From contig CADBYM010000026.1 of assembly GCA_902798915.1 (NCBI GenBank), forward strand, positions 1 to 46,238: a DNA stretch of 46,238 nucleotides, in the 5' to 3' direction. The notes below the pieces were generated by a model, which saw nothing but the letters and a program-made list of their open reading frames with translations, was not told the DNA's origin and did not search any database. The stretch comes from an uncultured Coriobacteriaceae bacterium (GTDB lineage: Bacteria > Actinomycetota > Coriobacteriia > Coriobacteriales > Atopobiaceae). Made by a program: the position numbers and the translations under genes. The stretch's first letter is position 1; each line of letters opens with the position of its first letter. This document shows positions 1 through 7,535 of the stretch, piece by piece.

Positions 1-96
1 TTCCTCCTGCGCGGGCTCGAGAAGGTCGACCACGAGATGCGCATGGTCGCGATGGGCCACAACATCCGCAAGATGGCCTACGCGCTTGCGGTGTAG
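1..96 (+). pseudogene. C-terminal end of a DDE transposase (IS1182-like), cut by the window edge
   Basis: The reading frame is open from base 1 and ends with TAG at 94-96. The last 31 residues include RGLEKV followed by a basic HNIRKM stretch. This is the usual tail of IS1182-type DDE transposases, where an RGLEKV segment precedes a (A/G)HN(I/L)RKM helix. Only the C-terminus is visible, so whether the full gene is intact cannot be judged. It sits just upstream of the first tRNA-derived repeat, consistent with an accessory region. The family call rests on a short stretch and is moderately sure. Confidence 0.6.
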
Positions 97-208
97 GGCC
101 CTCGAATGGAGGAGGGGTGACTTGAGCGCTATGGACGCTTATAAATGTGATGCAGTGTGTTTTATGAATTTTGGAGCACTTATAGGCACTCTCCATATGT
201 TCGAACTT

Positions 209-378
209 TTATTGGCAGAAATTGGCAGACGGAGAGTGGCGGAGGGTGCCCACGAGTGGTATCTAAGAATGCTTAAAGGTTGAAAGTGCTGGTCAGCGCC
301 TATGAGTGCTCGCAGAATGAGCGCCGCAGATGCTTGGGGGTCAAGGGGTCGCTGGTTCGAATCCTGTCCACCCGACCA
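209..378 (+). repeat. att-like repeat copy 1: tRNA-Pro(GGG) 3' end with upstream arm
   Basis: First of three related ~170-bp units (others at 4562-4732 and 6799-6967). Bases 335-378 look like a tRNA 3' portion: anticodon loop with GGG, a TCAAG stem strand, T-loop TTCGAAT and an acceptor strand ending CCACCCG-A-CCA. The 5' part of the tRNA is absent. In this copy the T-stem strand is CCTGT instead of CCAGT, so the stem no longer pairs; this is the most decayed copy. About 125 bp upstream a TTGGCAGAAATTGGCAG direct repeat is shared with the other units. Such duplications of a tRNA 3' end are typical attachment-site scars of integrative elements. The 97-436 interval holds no other recognisable gene. 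Confidence 0.75.
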
Positions 379-436
379 AATGGTCTCTCTATGAAATCCG
401 ATTCTTCTGTCCGAAGAAACCTTCCACTTTACGTTG

Positions 437-3010
437 CTAGCCTTGAGGCACCCAGGCGGGAACGTCGGCGGGTGCCATGGGCTTGGAGTAATAGTAGCCC
501 TGAATGAAGTCACAGCCTAGGCGCACGCAAGCATACATCTGATCACGCGTCTCGACTCCCTCCATCACGACGCGCTTTCCGAGGTCATGAATGAGCTGCA
601 CGAGGTTACGGGTTACGGTCTCCGTATCGGATGCGAGGAACGAGTCGACGAAGGTCTTGTCGAGCTTGACAAAATCAACGGCATCGAACGTCAACCGGTC
701 AAACGACGAGAAGCCAGTACCAAAGTCATCCAATGCCAAAGACACGCCCATGTCCGTGAGCGTGGTCACCAGCTCCTCTGCCGCGACTCTGTCTCCCAAC
801 ATCATCGACTCGGTAATCTCGACCTTGATAAGGGATGCGGGGACGTGGAATGTCTCAAGCAAGTCGCGCAGGTAGCTGCAGTATTGCGTGTCATTGAGCT
901 GTACCGTCGAATAGTTGAGCGAGACGACACGCGGGACGAGGCCTTGGTCGAGCCACTCACGCTGCTGCGCTACGACGATTCGCGTGATGACACGGCTGAG
1001 CTCAATAATCATGCCGCTCTTCTCGGCAATGGGGATAAACTCGCCTGGGCTGTAAGAGCCTGAGGTAAGACGTGCCAGAGCCTCGTAGCCATATATCGTG
1101 TGAGTGCTGGTGTCGATCTGTGGCTGGTATACGACCAGCACCCCATCGTTGTCGATCGCATGACGCAGCTCGGAGGTAATCTCGTTGTTGCGTCTGAAGG
1201 CTTCACTCATCCATTTCTCGTAGAAACATATGGCATGCTTTCCGCTTTGTTCCTTCGCTGTGCGAACGGCAAGACTAGCATGCCTGATGCGATTATTGTT
1301 CTCCCCTGGTGCGATGTTTCCCACCACGCCCATCGATGCGGTGATGGAGAGGAGCGACTCATGCCACGATATGGGTGTGTCAAAGACCTGCGAAACAAGC
1401 TTCAGCTCTGATGAGCCAGGCGACAGGGGGTGATCAAAGGTCAGGAGGAACTCATCTCCGCCGACGTGCGCGAGCATTGTGCAGGGGATGTTTCCCAAGC
1501 GCTGGGCGACCTCGCAGATGACCTCGTCGCCTGCCGCCATACCGTAGGTGTCGTTGATATTCGAGAAGTCGTCAAGGTCCACCATGATGATGGCTCTCGT
1601 CTTGAATACAGCATCCTCTCCCTCCAGGTGGGCAACGAGGGCCTTGCGGTTGGGCAGTTTGGTGAGATGGTTGTGGGTAAGCTCGAAATCGAGAATGTCT
1701 CTGGTGTGGGTGAGCTTCTGGGCGTCCGCCATCGAGAGACGGTAACCGATGTAGGCAAAAGCGAGGAATGCCAGCAGCGAGCCGGCCATGAGCGCGAGGG
1801 GAAGGGTGATGGGACTGATGAGTCGTCGCTCCTCATCCTGAGGGCTGTTCAAAATGACAGCGTCGGAGGGAAGGAGCGCCTCCGAAATGCCGAAACGCTG
1901 CAGCAGGCGCGCGTCAGCGGTAATGCCTAGTGAGTTGTCGGAATCAAGAGGAATGTCAGAAGGGCTTGTGCCCGAGAGGATGAGCGATGCCATCGTGGCG
2001 GCCTTCTGTCCCGTCTTGTAGAAGTCAGGGTAGGCTATGGCGCATATGCCTTCACCATCGCCGCCCATGCTACCCCTGAAGATGGGGACGGGGCAGCCAT
2101 CAGAGAAGTATCGGGCACTCTCGCTAAGGCCGAGCGTATATCCATCGGCGTCGACGTAGGTGTCAAGATGGACGACGACGGCATCCTCTTCGAGCTTCCG
2201 AAGGCTTTCGCGCATATCGTAGAACCGCATGAATCCGGCGTCGAGGACCTCAAACCTCACATCGGGGTAGTCATCTTCAATGAGGGAGAACTGCGCCAGG
2301 TCGCCGACTCCCGTGGTCGTTTGGTCGGTAAGAACTATGACATGATCGGTGTTGGGCCTCAGCCTGAAGATGAGGTCCATCATCTCTGGATAGCAGTTGA
2401 CTTCGATGACGCCCGTCGCCCAACCCTCACCAACTACCTCGCGCGCGTATTCATGGTCATTGATGCCTAAGAAGACAACTGGAGAGTCGCCGAAGAGGTT
2501 GTGGTGGCGTTGGTCCACCACTCTCAGCGCGTCGTCGTCGGCCACAATGATCACGTCATAGGGACCGCGTACCGCAAGTTTCTGGGTAAGGGCCTCGATG
2601 ATGGCATCGGATGCCTCTGTCCCGAGCGGGAAGACCTTTGTGCGCAGATACTCGACGTCAGTGGTGATGTTGGACAGGGCGAGGGTGTCGAGAACGCCGC
2701 TGCGCTGGCACGTGAGGGCAGTATGACTGTCGTCGTAGGACATCAGGAGGAGAACCTTGTACTGCTCGCCCTGTTCGCTGAATTCGATAGGTGCTGAGGG
2801 CTGTCTGCTGCTTTGAGCATAACCCCGTATAGCGACTACGAATTGATATACGCTAGCGATTGCGAGAATAAACCCGCACACCAGGAGGACAACGCGCAGA
2901 ATACGTATATGCGGCCGCGAGGCAACGGGCGAATAAGTTCGCCAGTGGGCATGGTGCGTGTCCGATGTGGCATGCTTTGTGTGCCGGTCACTGTGGCTTT
3001 TGGATGCCAT
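437..3010 (-). CDS. Membrane GGDEF-EAL protein with periplasmic ABC-substrate-binding-like sensor
   Basis: 857-residue cyclic-di-GMP signalling protein. An N-terminal membrane segment (about residues 37-61) is followed by a ~330-residue extracytoplasmic domain resembling the ABC substrate-binding-like sensor family (PF04392-type), a second membrane segment (about 405-427), a GGDEF domain with intact motif HVGGDEFLL near residue 515, and a C-terminal EAL domain. The EAL part keeps YEALARL, an EITES metal-site segment, LALDDFGTGFSS, a VKLDK lysine and EGVET. By these residues it could be an active phosphodiesterase, with GGDEF either cyclase or GTP-sensing. Start chosen at ATG 3010, giving a basic, His-rich cytoplasmic tail before the first membrane segment. 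It lies within the first tRNA-bounded islet and ends 58 bp from repeat copy 1. Signalling role is from family knowledge; the ligand is unknown. Confidence 0.9.
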   Translation of the reverse strand: MASKSHSDRHTKHATSDTHHAHWRTYSPVASRPHIRILRVVLLVCGFILAIASVYQFVVAIRGYAQSSRQPSAPIEFSEQGEQYKVLLLMSYDDSHTALTCQRSGVLDTLALSNITTDVEYLRTKVFPLGTEASDAIIEALTQKLAVRGPYDVIIVADDDALRVVDQRHHNLFGDSPVVFLGINDHEYAREVVGEGWATGVIEVNCYPEMMDLIFRLRPNTDHVIVLTDQTTTGVGDLAQFSLIEDDYPDVRFEVLDAGFMRFYDMRESLRKLEEDAVVVHLDTYVDADGYTLGLSESARYFSDGCPVPIFRGSMGGDGEGICAIAYPDFYKTGQKAATMASLILSGTSPSDIPLDSDNSLGITADARLLQRFGISEALLPSDAVILNSPQDEERRLISPITLPLALMAGSLLAFLAFAYIGYRLSMADAQKLTHTRDILDFELTHNHLTKLPNRKALVAHLEGEDAVFKTRAIIMVDLDDFSNINDTYGMAAGDEVICEVAQRLGNIPCTMLAHVGGDEFLLTFDHPLSPGSSELKLVSQVFDTPISWHESLLSITASMGVVGNIAPGENNNRIRHASLAVRTAKEQSGKHAICFYEKWMSEAFRRNNEITSELRHAIDNDGVLVVYQPQIDTSTHTIYGYEALARLTSGSYSPGEFIPIAEKSGMIIELSRVITRIVVAQQREWLDQGLVPRVVSLNYSTVQLNDTQYCSYLRDLLETFHVPASLIKVEITESMMLGDRVAAEELVTTLTDMGVSLALDDFGTGFSSFDRLTFDAVDFVKLDKTFVDSFLASDTETVTRNLVQLIHDLGKRVVMEGVETRDQMYACVRLGCDFIQGYYYSKPMAPADVPAWVPQG

Positions 3011-3186
3011 GGCACTCCTAGAGGGGAAGTCGCGTTCGAGGGCGGGATTACATTAATTTAGCATATAGAAGCGCCGAGCATCCCATATTCCGTTTCCGAC
3101 CTCTTGACCCCAGCATCATGCCGTTAAGCTGAGTGCGTGTGCGTGGGCTGACCTCGGCAAAGAGTCGGCGTTACGATTTCTTGCCG
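3011..3186. other. Intergenic stretch without recognisable feature
   Basis: Upstream region of the GGDEF-EAL gene and downstream of the AlbA_2-family fragment. It should hold the promoter of the GGDEF-EAL gene (reading leftward), but I see no convincing -35/-10 pair and no coding similarity. Confidence 0.4.
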
Positions 3187-3370
3187 TCATACGATGCGGT
3201 AGGTTGTCCATCTGCCCTTGCCTTCCATGACTACCAGCCCCTCTTCACCCAATGCAGCCAGATACCTTCTTACGGTACGCTCGCTGACACCGGTGTGCGG
3301 CGTGATCGCGGAGATGGGCATGCTCTCGCCTTTGGAGAGCACGTTGATGATTGCGGAATCTATCGTGTGT
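3187..3370 (-). pseudogene. Winged-helix C-terminal fragment of an AlbA_2-family regulator
   Basis: The DNA is closely similar, base for base, to the 3' end of the intact AlbA_2 gene at 5288-6676. Read leftward it encodes the same DTIDSAII...SKGES...PHTGVSERTVRR...GKGRWTTYRIV winged helix and ends at the equivalent stop. Homology breaks off near 3370, so only about 60 codons survive and no start exists. It is a remnant of a second copy of that gene, probably left by recombination between tandem islets. Bases 3371-3477 between this fragment and the truncated toxin contain nothing recognisable. Confidence 0.8.
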
Positions 3371-3477
3371 CACCCATATTTCATCTCCGCGTTCGTCTGA
3401 CCCGCCCACGATGCGGCGCACATCCATCGCTAGGAGCGCAAACGCCTCTTCAATACGAAGTCTGCTTGATCCATTGC

Positions 3478-3669
3478 CTACGCATCGGGCACCCTCGCGA
3501 GCATCCCCAGGCCTCCCTTAAGCACGAAGCGTGGCTCCGGCTCGCTGAAGACGCGGCACAGCAGGCGGTGGAAGTAGAACCCGGCTATCGCCCTGTTCGT
3601 GTCCTGCGGCGAGGCCTTTGCCGCGTTCCTAACCGCCATCTCGAGCGCCGCTGCCGTCTTGTACCTCAT
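3478..3669 (-). pseudogene. Truncated AbiEii nucleotidyltransferase toxin (N-terminus only)
   Basis: 63-residue ORF resembling the N-terminus of AbiEii/AbiGii-type nucleotidyltransferase toxins: MRYKTAAALEMAV, a helical region ending FHRLLCRVF, then FVLKGGLGML, equivalent to the WVLKGG strand that begins the nucleotidyltransferase fold. The ORF stops immediately after, before the catalytic Asp pair expected downstream, so a toxin cannot be made. Its ATG overlaps the AbiEi stop by four bases (ATGA), the usual abiEi-abiEii arrangement. The following 100 bases give no convincing continuation in any frame, suggesting deletion rather than a single point mutation. Confidence 0.7.
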
Positions 3670-4370
3670 AAGAATCCTCCAGACCCATTGTTAGTGACGC
3701 CTGCTTCCGTAAGGAGGGTGTCGAGCGTCCCTGCGGGTGCGCCCCACCTGCCTTTGCTCTCGCGGAAGAGCTTGGAGAGTCGCGAGATATCGAAGTCCTT
3801 GGGCTGGGCGAGGTTGCGCGCGGCATCTTCGAGCGCGTCGGCGACGAGCGAGGGGTCCTCGCCGTCGAGCACGAGGTCGAGTATGGTGCGCTCCGACCTC
3901 GTGACGGGGATGCCGAGCGCGAAAGAGACGTCACGCTCGTCGATCCTGCGGACTTCCGCCGACACCTCTGGGAGCGTAAAGCGGATGGCGCGTGGAGCGT
4001 ACATGCGGCAGGGATAGGGATGGAGGTCGCCGAACCCGAGGGCGCAGGCGGCTGTGGCGCCGCCCACAACGACGCCGTCCCAGCTGGCTAGGCGCTCGTG
4101 GGCGAAGGCCGCCGGCTGGGTGAGCTTCCAGAGCGCGGTCGCGAGGTCGAGCTCGCCCGCTGGCGCGCTTGCCATCCTGTACGCGCCACGCACGACGCGC
4201 TCGAGGGTGCCCGCACGCGTCGCATGCGAGAGGGCGTCGCGCGGCACGCCAAGCCTTGCCGCCTGCGCAGCGGTGAACACGCCGCCTTCCGACCGAGCTC
4301 CGCTATCGTTGTTATGTGCATCGTTTTTGACATAGCAATATTGTATGAAATTATCATACAAAGTCAACAT
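3666..4370 (-). CDS. AbiEi-type antitoxin / autoregulator (type IV toxin-antitoxin), 5' end probably frameshifted
   Basis: Antitoxin and repressor of an AbiE-type system. The body shows an N-terminal winged helix (GVFTAAQAARLGVPRDAL... then RVVRGAYR), followed by the C-terminal antitoxin domain with VVVGGATAACALGFGDLHPYP and TRSERTILDLVLDGED. The longest plausible start is ATG 4370 (234 aa), but a consensus promoter and perfect palindrome lie at 4340-4367, downstream of that codon. Transcription would start near 4333, so translation should start lower down. ATGs at 4333 and 4321 sit in another frame, encoding SKTMHITTIAELGRK, which would make a natural N-terminus if joined to GVFTAAQ by a small indel. 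GTG 4280 is the only in-frame alternative. The gene is therefore probably frameshifted, matching its truncated partner. Confidence 0.7.
   Translation of the reverse strand: MLTLYDNFIQYCYVKNDAHNNDSGARSEGGVFTAAQAARLGVPRDALSHATRAGTLERVVRGAYRMASAPAGELDLATALWKLTQPAAFAHERLASWDGVVVGGATAACALGFGDLHPYPCRMYAPRAIRFTLPEVSAEVRRIDERDVSFALGIPVTRSERTILDLVLDGEDPSLVADALEDAARNLAQPKDFDISRLSKLFRESKGRWGAPAGTLDTLLTEAGVTNNGSGGFL
4340..4367 (-). promoter_or_regulatory. abiE promoter with overlapping palindromic operator
   Basis: On the minus strand TTGACT (4367-4362) and TACAAT (4345-4340) are separated by 16 nt, a good sigma-70 promoter. A perfect inverted repeat, TTGTATGA-N5-TCATACAA (4341-4361), fills the spacer and covers most of the -10. 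AbiEi proteins are known to repress their own promoter through inverted repeats, so this is the likely operator. No gene other than abiEi lies downstream. Confidence 0.65.
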
Positions 4371-4561
4371 TACGAATTGCTTCTGGTATGAGATGTTCGA
4401 CTCCGTGCGAAGTGAACCCCGAGCTGTCAGCGCTAACTTCGCTACCCCTTTAACACGTCGCAGTTTACGAGGCACGCATAACAGTAGGCCTTTTGTCATT
4501 CTACTCATATGAATGGCACCCTTGTGAGCGTGTCTCGAGATGTATCCAATATATTTAAGAG

Positions 4562-4732
4562 TTTATTGGCAGAAAATGGCAGACATAGAGTTGTGGAGGG
4601 TGCCTATGAGTGCTTTTCGAGCTTGTGTAAGGTCTGAAAGTGCTGGTCAGTGCCCGTGGGTGATCGCAAAACGAGCGCCGCAGATGCCTGGGGGTCAAGG
4701 GGTCGCTGGTTCGAATCCAGTCCACCCGACCA
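4562..4732 (+). repeat. att-like repeat copy 2: tRNA-Pro(GGG) 3' end with upstream arm
   Basis: Second copy of the unit. The 44-nt core at 4689-4732 preserves the GGG anticodon loop, a T-arm that pairs with one G-U, the acceptor strand and the encoded CCA. Upstream it shares long stretches with copy 1 (TGAAAGTGCTGGTCAG and GAGCGCCGCAGATGC) and the TTGGCAGAAAATGGCAG direct repeat. It lies 4.35 kb from copy 1 and 2.24 kb from copy 3, so it is both the right end of islet A and the left end of islet B. Confidence 0.75.
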
Positions 4733-4743
4733 GAATTTTCCGA

Positions 4744-4776
4744 GGTCAGAGGCTATGTTCTCTGGCCTTTTGTTTT
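4744..4776 (+). terminator. Intrinsic terminator after tRNA-Pro remnant copy 2
   Basis: Stem GGTCAGAG/CTCTGGCC (one G-T pair) with an 8-nt loop, followed by TTTTGTTTT. It follows the tRNA remnant by 11 bases, as expected for the original terminator of a tRNA gene carried along with the attachment site. The rest of 4777-5050 shows no gene. Confidence 0.7.
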
Positions 4777-5050
4777 AGGTACGATGCGCAGGTGGCAGAG
4801 CTTTGCCACTACTGGAGGACAGTTTCTGAAGGTTACCTCCTGCGGAATGCCAGAGCCGCATTCATCATTGTGCGATATCGCTCAATCTGTTCCACGTTTC
4901 CGCAGTTAAGAACGTGTGCAATTCGTCGCTTCGAAACCAATCTCCCCATGTTTCATCCCGCTCGGCGTAACGCTAGCAGAGCGGCATGATGACCTCGAGT
5001 CAAGTGTCATTCAAGGACTCATGGTTATGCTGCCCTCGGTCTCACCAAAC

Positions 5051-5275
5051 TCAAAGGGTCAGCTGAAGCCCTATCTCGTGTCGCAGGGGAATCCCCTTCA
5101 TGCCGACCATCACTGTCTTGGGCTTGGGCTCTGTCGCTCTGTCCACGGCGTTGCGAGGCAGCGCGACCATATCAAACCCCAACCTATGGTAAATCCGCAG
5201 GGCGTGGAGCTTGTTGTTGGTCGTGACGAAGAAGACCCGTGCGACGTCACTCGCCCTTGCCTTCCATGGTTTCAC
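5051..5275 (-). pseudogene. C-terminal fragment of a GNAT N-acetyltransferase
   Basis: Residues read RVFFVTTNNKLHALRIYHRL followed by GFDMVALPRNAVDRA and, at the end, GIPLRHEIGLQLTL. This is the last strand-helix part of a GNAT acetyltransferase, where VTTN-N--A---Y---GF contributes to the acetyl-CoA site. The N-terminal two thirds, including the pyrophosphate loop, are missing. The apparent start region (MKPWKARASD) does not belong to the family and lies against the 3' end of the AlbA_2 gene, where the short sequence TTGCCTTCCATGG occurs on both sides, suggesting a deletion junction. Confidence 0.65.
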
Positions 5276-5287
5276 AATCCCTTGCTG

Positions 5288-6676
5288 TCATACGATACGA
5301 TAGGTTGTCCATCTGCCTTTGCCTTCCATGGCTACCAGACCTTTTTCAGCCAGTGCAGCTAGGTGCCTCCTCACGGTACGCTCGCTGACACCTGTATGGG
5401 GCATAATCGCGGAGATTGGCACGCTTTCGCCTTTGGAGAGCACGTCGATGATTGCAGAATCTATCGTGTCATCCTGTGCCACGCCCTGCGAAACCGGGTT
5501 TGTCACAAGCGAGGGAACGGGCACGAACGCCTCAAAGACGTCTCCGTCCTTCAGATTGGGATCACCGCCAGCATAGAGTCTGGAATACTTGTACAGGTTC
5601 CTCGTTCCGCTGCCAAGCTCCTCGGCACGGCCAATCTGGTGAAAGACGTTAGCTATGATTGGGTTCTTAGGCGTTGGATCAAGATTATCGAGCGTGATTC
5701 TGCCCGTGTAGATAGAACGACTCGGGTTCCTCGTCCTGATGCCTTTGTCGTCCAAAACAAGCCGCGAGAGGAACGGGCTCGAGTACTCGCGATGCATCAG
5801 CGTATTGGAGACAAGCTCACGGATGATGATGTCACGAGCGCTCACACGCTGCGTCCCATCCAGCACAAACGGATCGGGCATCCGAAGCCTGCAGAAGTGA
5901 ACGAGTTGATCATAGGAGTCGATAAGGTTGGTGTGCACGGTGATGCGGTCGTCATAGCGATCGGAGTTCTCTCGCTGTACAAGCGCGTCGGTCCTATAGA
6001 CAGGCGCAACGTCCGCGATGACATCGTCGGTTCCAAGGAGGAGGGCAGCTGCCAGTGTCAGGCCTCTTGCTCCGGTCTCTAGGTCCCTTGCGTAGAGTCT
6101 TGCCGATGTGAGGAGTTCGTCATCTGCAAGGTGTGACCAAGGGTGCTCCCCATGGGACAGCGACGCGAGTGCACGAATCCGTTCTATCATGTCGTGCCTG
6201 AGGTCCGCGAGAGTGAGCCATGGTATGACACGACGCTCGGTGTAATAGTTCTGCTTCCTAAGATAGAGGGCGTGCAGCTGCGCATCGCCATGCACGCGAA
6301 CGTCTACGTCCGACACACGATCATATACCGTGCCTTTGAATCGGTATACGTTTGGACCCATGGGAACCCAGACACGCAGCACGAGCCGTTCGTCGAGGTC
6401 AATACGCTCGAGCTCAAGCGCGGGGGCGGCATTGAACATCTTTGGGTTGCCCGTGATGTTGATGATGTTGCGCTCGATCGAGGTAGCTGAAGCGCGGGGA
6501 ACGCCCTCGACGGAGCCATCGTCAAGTACGCCGAGCAAGATGCTGCCGCCTTGTCGATTGGCAAACGAGCAGATTGTCTCAAACACATCCTGCTGCGGCT
6601 GGTTACCGCAGCGCTTGAACTCGAGCGACATCCCTTCGCCTTGTGAGATGAGCTTTTTGATGCTCTCGCAGTCCAT
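5288..6676 (-). CDS. AlbA_2 / HATPase_c_4 / winged-helix putative transcriptional regulator
   Basis: 462-residue protein of the widespread 'ATP-binding protein' or 'putative DNA-binding' family. An N-terminal AlbA_2 (Schlafen-like) domain shows ESIKKLISQGEGMSLEFK and FANRQGGSILLGVLDDGSV. A central GHKL-type ATPase part (HATPase_c_4) has IIIRELVSNTLMHREYS, GRITLDNLDP and GRAEELGSGTRNLYKY. The C-terminal winged helix has HTGVSERTVRRHLAALAEKG. Start chosen at ATG 6676, preceded by AGGTGG at proper spacing. Such proteins are common in defence and mobile regions and are thought to be regulators; the activity of this one is unknown. Three to four TATCGGAC-like repeats and a palindrome lie directly upstream. 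It is the only intact gene of islet B. Confidence 0.85.
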   Translation of the reverse strand: MDCESIKKLISQGEGMSLEFKRCGNQPQQDVFETICSFANRQGGSILLGVLDDGSVEGVPRASATSIERNIINITGNPKMFNAAPALELERIDLDERLVLRVWVPMGPNVYRFKGTVYDRVSDVDVRVHGDAQLHALYLRKQNYYTERRVIPWLTLADLRHDMIERIRALASLSHGEHPWSHLADDELLTSARLYARDLETGARGLTLAAALLLGTDDVIADVAPVYRTDALVQRENSDRYDDRITVHTNLIDSYDQLVHFCRLRMPDPFVLDGTQRVSARDIIIRELVSNTLMHREYSSPFLSRLVLDDKGIRTRNPSRSIYTGRITLDNLDPTPKNPIIANVFHQIGRAEELGSGTRNLYKYSRLYAGGDPNLKDGDVFEAFVPVPSLVTNPVSQGVAQDDTIDSAIIDVLSKGESVPISAIMPHTGVSERTVRRHLAALAEKGLVAMEGKGRWTTYRIV

Positions 6677-6693
6677 GTAAACCACCTGCTATC

Positions 6694-6753
6694 TATCGGA
6701 CAACTATCGGTCATCTATGGGACATTATAGCGGACATTGAGGACAGCTGTCCT
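6694..6753 (-). promoter_or_regulatory. Iterated TATCGGAC-like sites plus 14-bp palindrome upstream of the AlbA_2 gene
   Basis: On the plus strand TATCGGAC (6694), TATCGGTC (6705), TATGGGAC (6716) and a looser TATAGCGGAC (6726) recur every 10-11 bp, one helical turn. A perfect palindrome AGGACAGCTGTCCT follows at 6740-6753. They begin 17 bp upstream of the ATG. The phased spacing suggests cooperative binding on one DNA face, most simply autoregulation by the gene's own winged helix. The same octamer recurs at 7957-7994 beside another winged-helix remnant. Confidence 0.55.
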
Positions 6754-6798
6754 ATATATGACCTTACGCTCCTCAGGACTGTTGATTATTTCAGATTT

Positions 6799-6967
6799 GA
6801 TTGGCAGAAACTGGCACGTGGGGAGTGGTGTAGAGTGCTTGTTAGTGTTGTACCTTAAGCGACGAGCCGTGAAAGTGCTGGGAGAGGTGCGTGGGTGAAC
6901 GGTACTTAAGGGGCGCTTAGGCCTGAGGGTCAAGGGGTCGCTGGTTCGAATCCAGTCCACCCGACCA
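6799..6967 (+). repeat. att-like repeat copy 3: tRNA-Pro 3' end with upstream arm
   Basis: Third copy. The 44-nt core at 6924-6967 differs from copy 2 mainly by an A within the anticodon-loop G run; the T-arm and acceptor strand with CCA are unchanged. The upstream TTGGCAGAAACTGGCA direct repeat is kept, but the intervening arm is more diverged than between copies 1 and 2. It marks the right end of islet B. Confidence 0.72.
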
Positions 6968-6976
6968 GAAAACGCG

Positions 6977-7005
6977 AGGCCACGGTGTATGCCGTGGTCT
7001 TTTTT
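6977..7005 (+). terminator. Intrinsic terminator after tRNA-Pro remnant copy 3
   Basis: AGGCCACGG pairs with CCGTGGTCT (one G-T) around a 6-nt loop and runs into a T6 tract. It follows the tRNA remnant by 9 bases, the same geometry as at copy 2. Confidence 0.75.
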
Positions 7006-7143
7006 CGTTTGAACCGTTATGCGCTCCCGCGCGACGTGACACGATGCGTGACACTATCCATGACGACACACGTCCGGGCGGGTAGCATGTTAGGCGACCA
7101 GCCGCCGCGACGGTGGCGTCGCGGGTCGTCGGTGCCCAAGCTG

Positions 7144-7190
7144 AAGTGGCGTCCCAGAAAGCTTTACGCCACTTTCTGAGACGCCACTCC
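7144..7190. repeat. Imperfect inverted repeat (hairpin)
   Basis: The arms AGTGGCGTC-CAGAAAG and CTTTCTG-AGACGCCACT pair across a short loop. No T-tract follows, so it does not look like a simple terminator. It stands immediately left of a larger inverted repeat and shares with it the motif AAAGTGCC/CACTTT, so the two may be one compound element. Confidence 0.5.
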
Positions 7191-7210
7191 AAAGTGCCAA
7201 ATGCGGACAC

Positions 7211-7372
7211 GGAAAGTGCCATCTTTCGGGAGTTCTGTACGGTTCTTTGGTCTCCGTTTTACGGGGTCTTATTCACGGCACCATCTACCTGCACTTTTGT
7301 GGGGTGCCATATCGCCCCTGCGGCGAATCCGCATTCCCAAACCGTACAAAACTCCGAAAAGCTGCCACTTTT
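7211..7372. repeat. Large nested inverted repeat in gene-free DNA
   Basis: Left arm 7211-7244 and right arm 7339-7372 are inverted copies (core GTACGGTT/AACCGTAC and AAAGTGCC/GGCAGC-like ends) with a few mismatches. Inside lie a smaller GGCACC/GGTGCC hairpin (7277-7308) and GCGG-CGAAT-CCGC (7320-7332). The whole could be a small non-autonomous element or a structured RNA. The remainder of the 7006-7535 interval has no ORF with coding character that I recognise. Confidence 0.45.
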
Positions 7373-7535
7373 CTACCTCGAGGATGGTGCTCGTCGACGG
7401 GTCCCGAGGGGCGGGCCGATTCCAATCCGTGGACCGTCGAGCGTGTTGTTGTGCCGTGGGGAGGGATGCCGTGGGGGGATACTCCCTCTTGGACCGTTTT
7501 CGGACAGTTTGCCCCGTCCCCACCGTCCCGCGACG

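Noticed and set aside
335..378. Possible functional tRNA gene (also at 4689 and 6924)
   Set aside because: Only the anticodon-loop-to-CCA part is present; no D-arm or 5' acceptor strand precedes any copy.
3133..4017. 294-codon plus-strand ORF across the AlbA_2 fragment and abiE genes
   Set aside because: Low-complexity Arg/Ser-rich shadow; the minus strand carries the recognised fragments.
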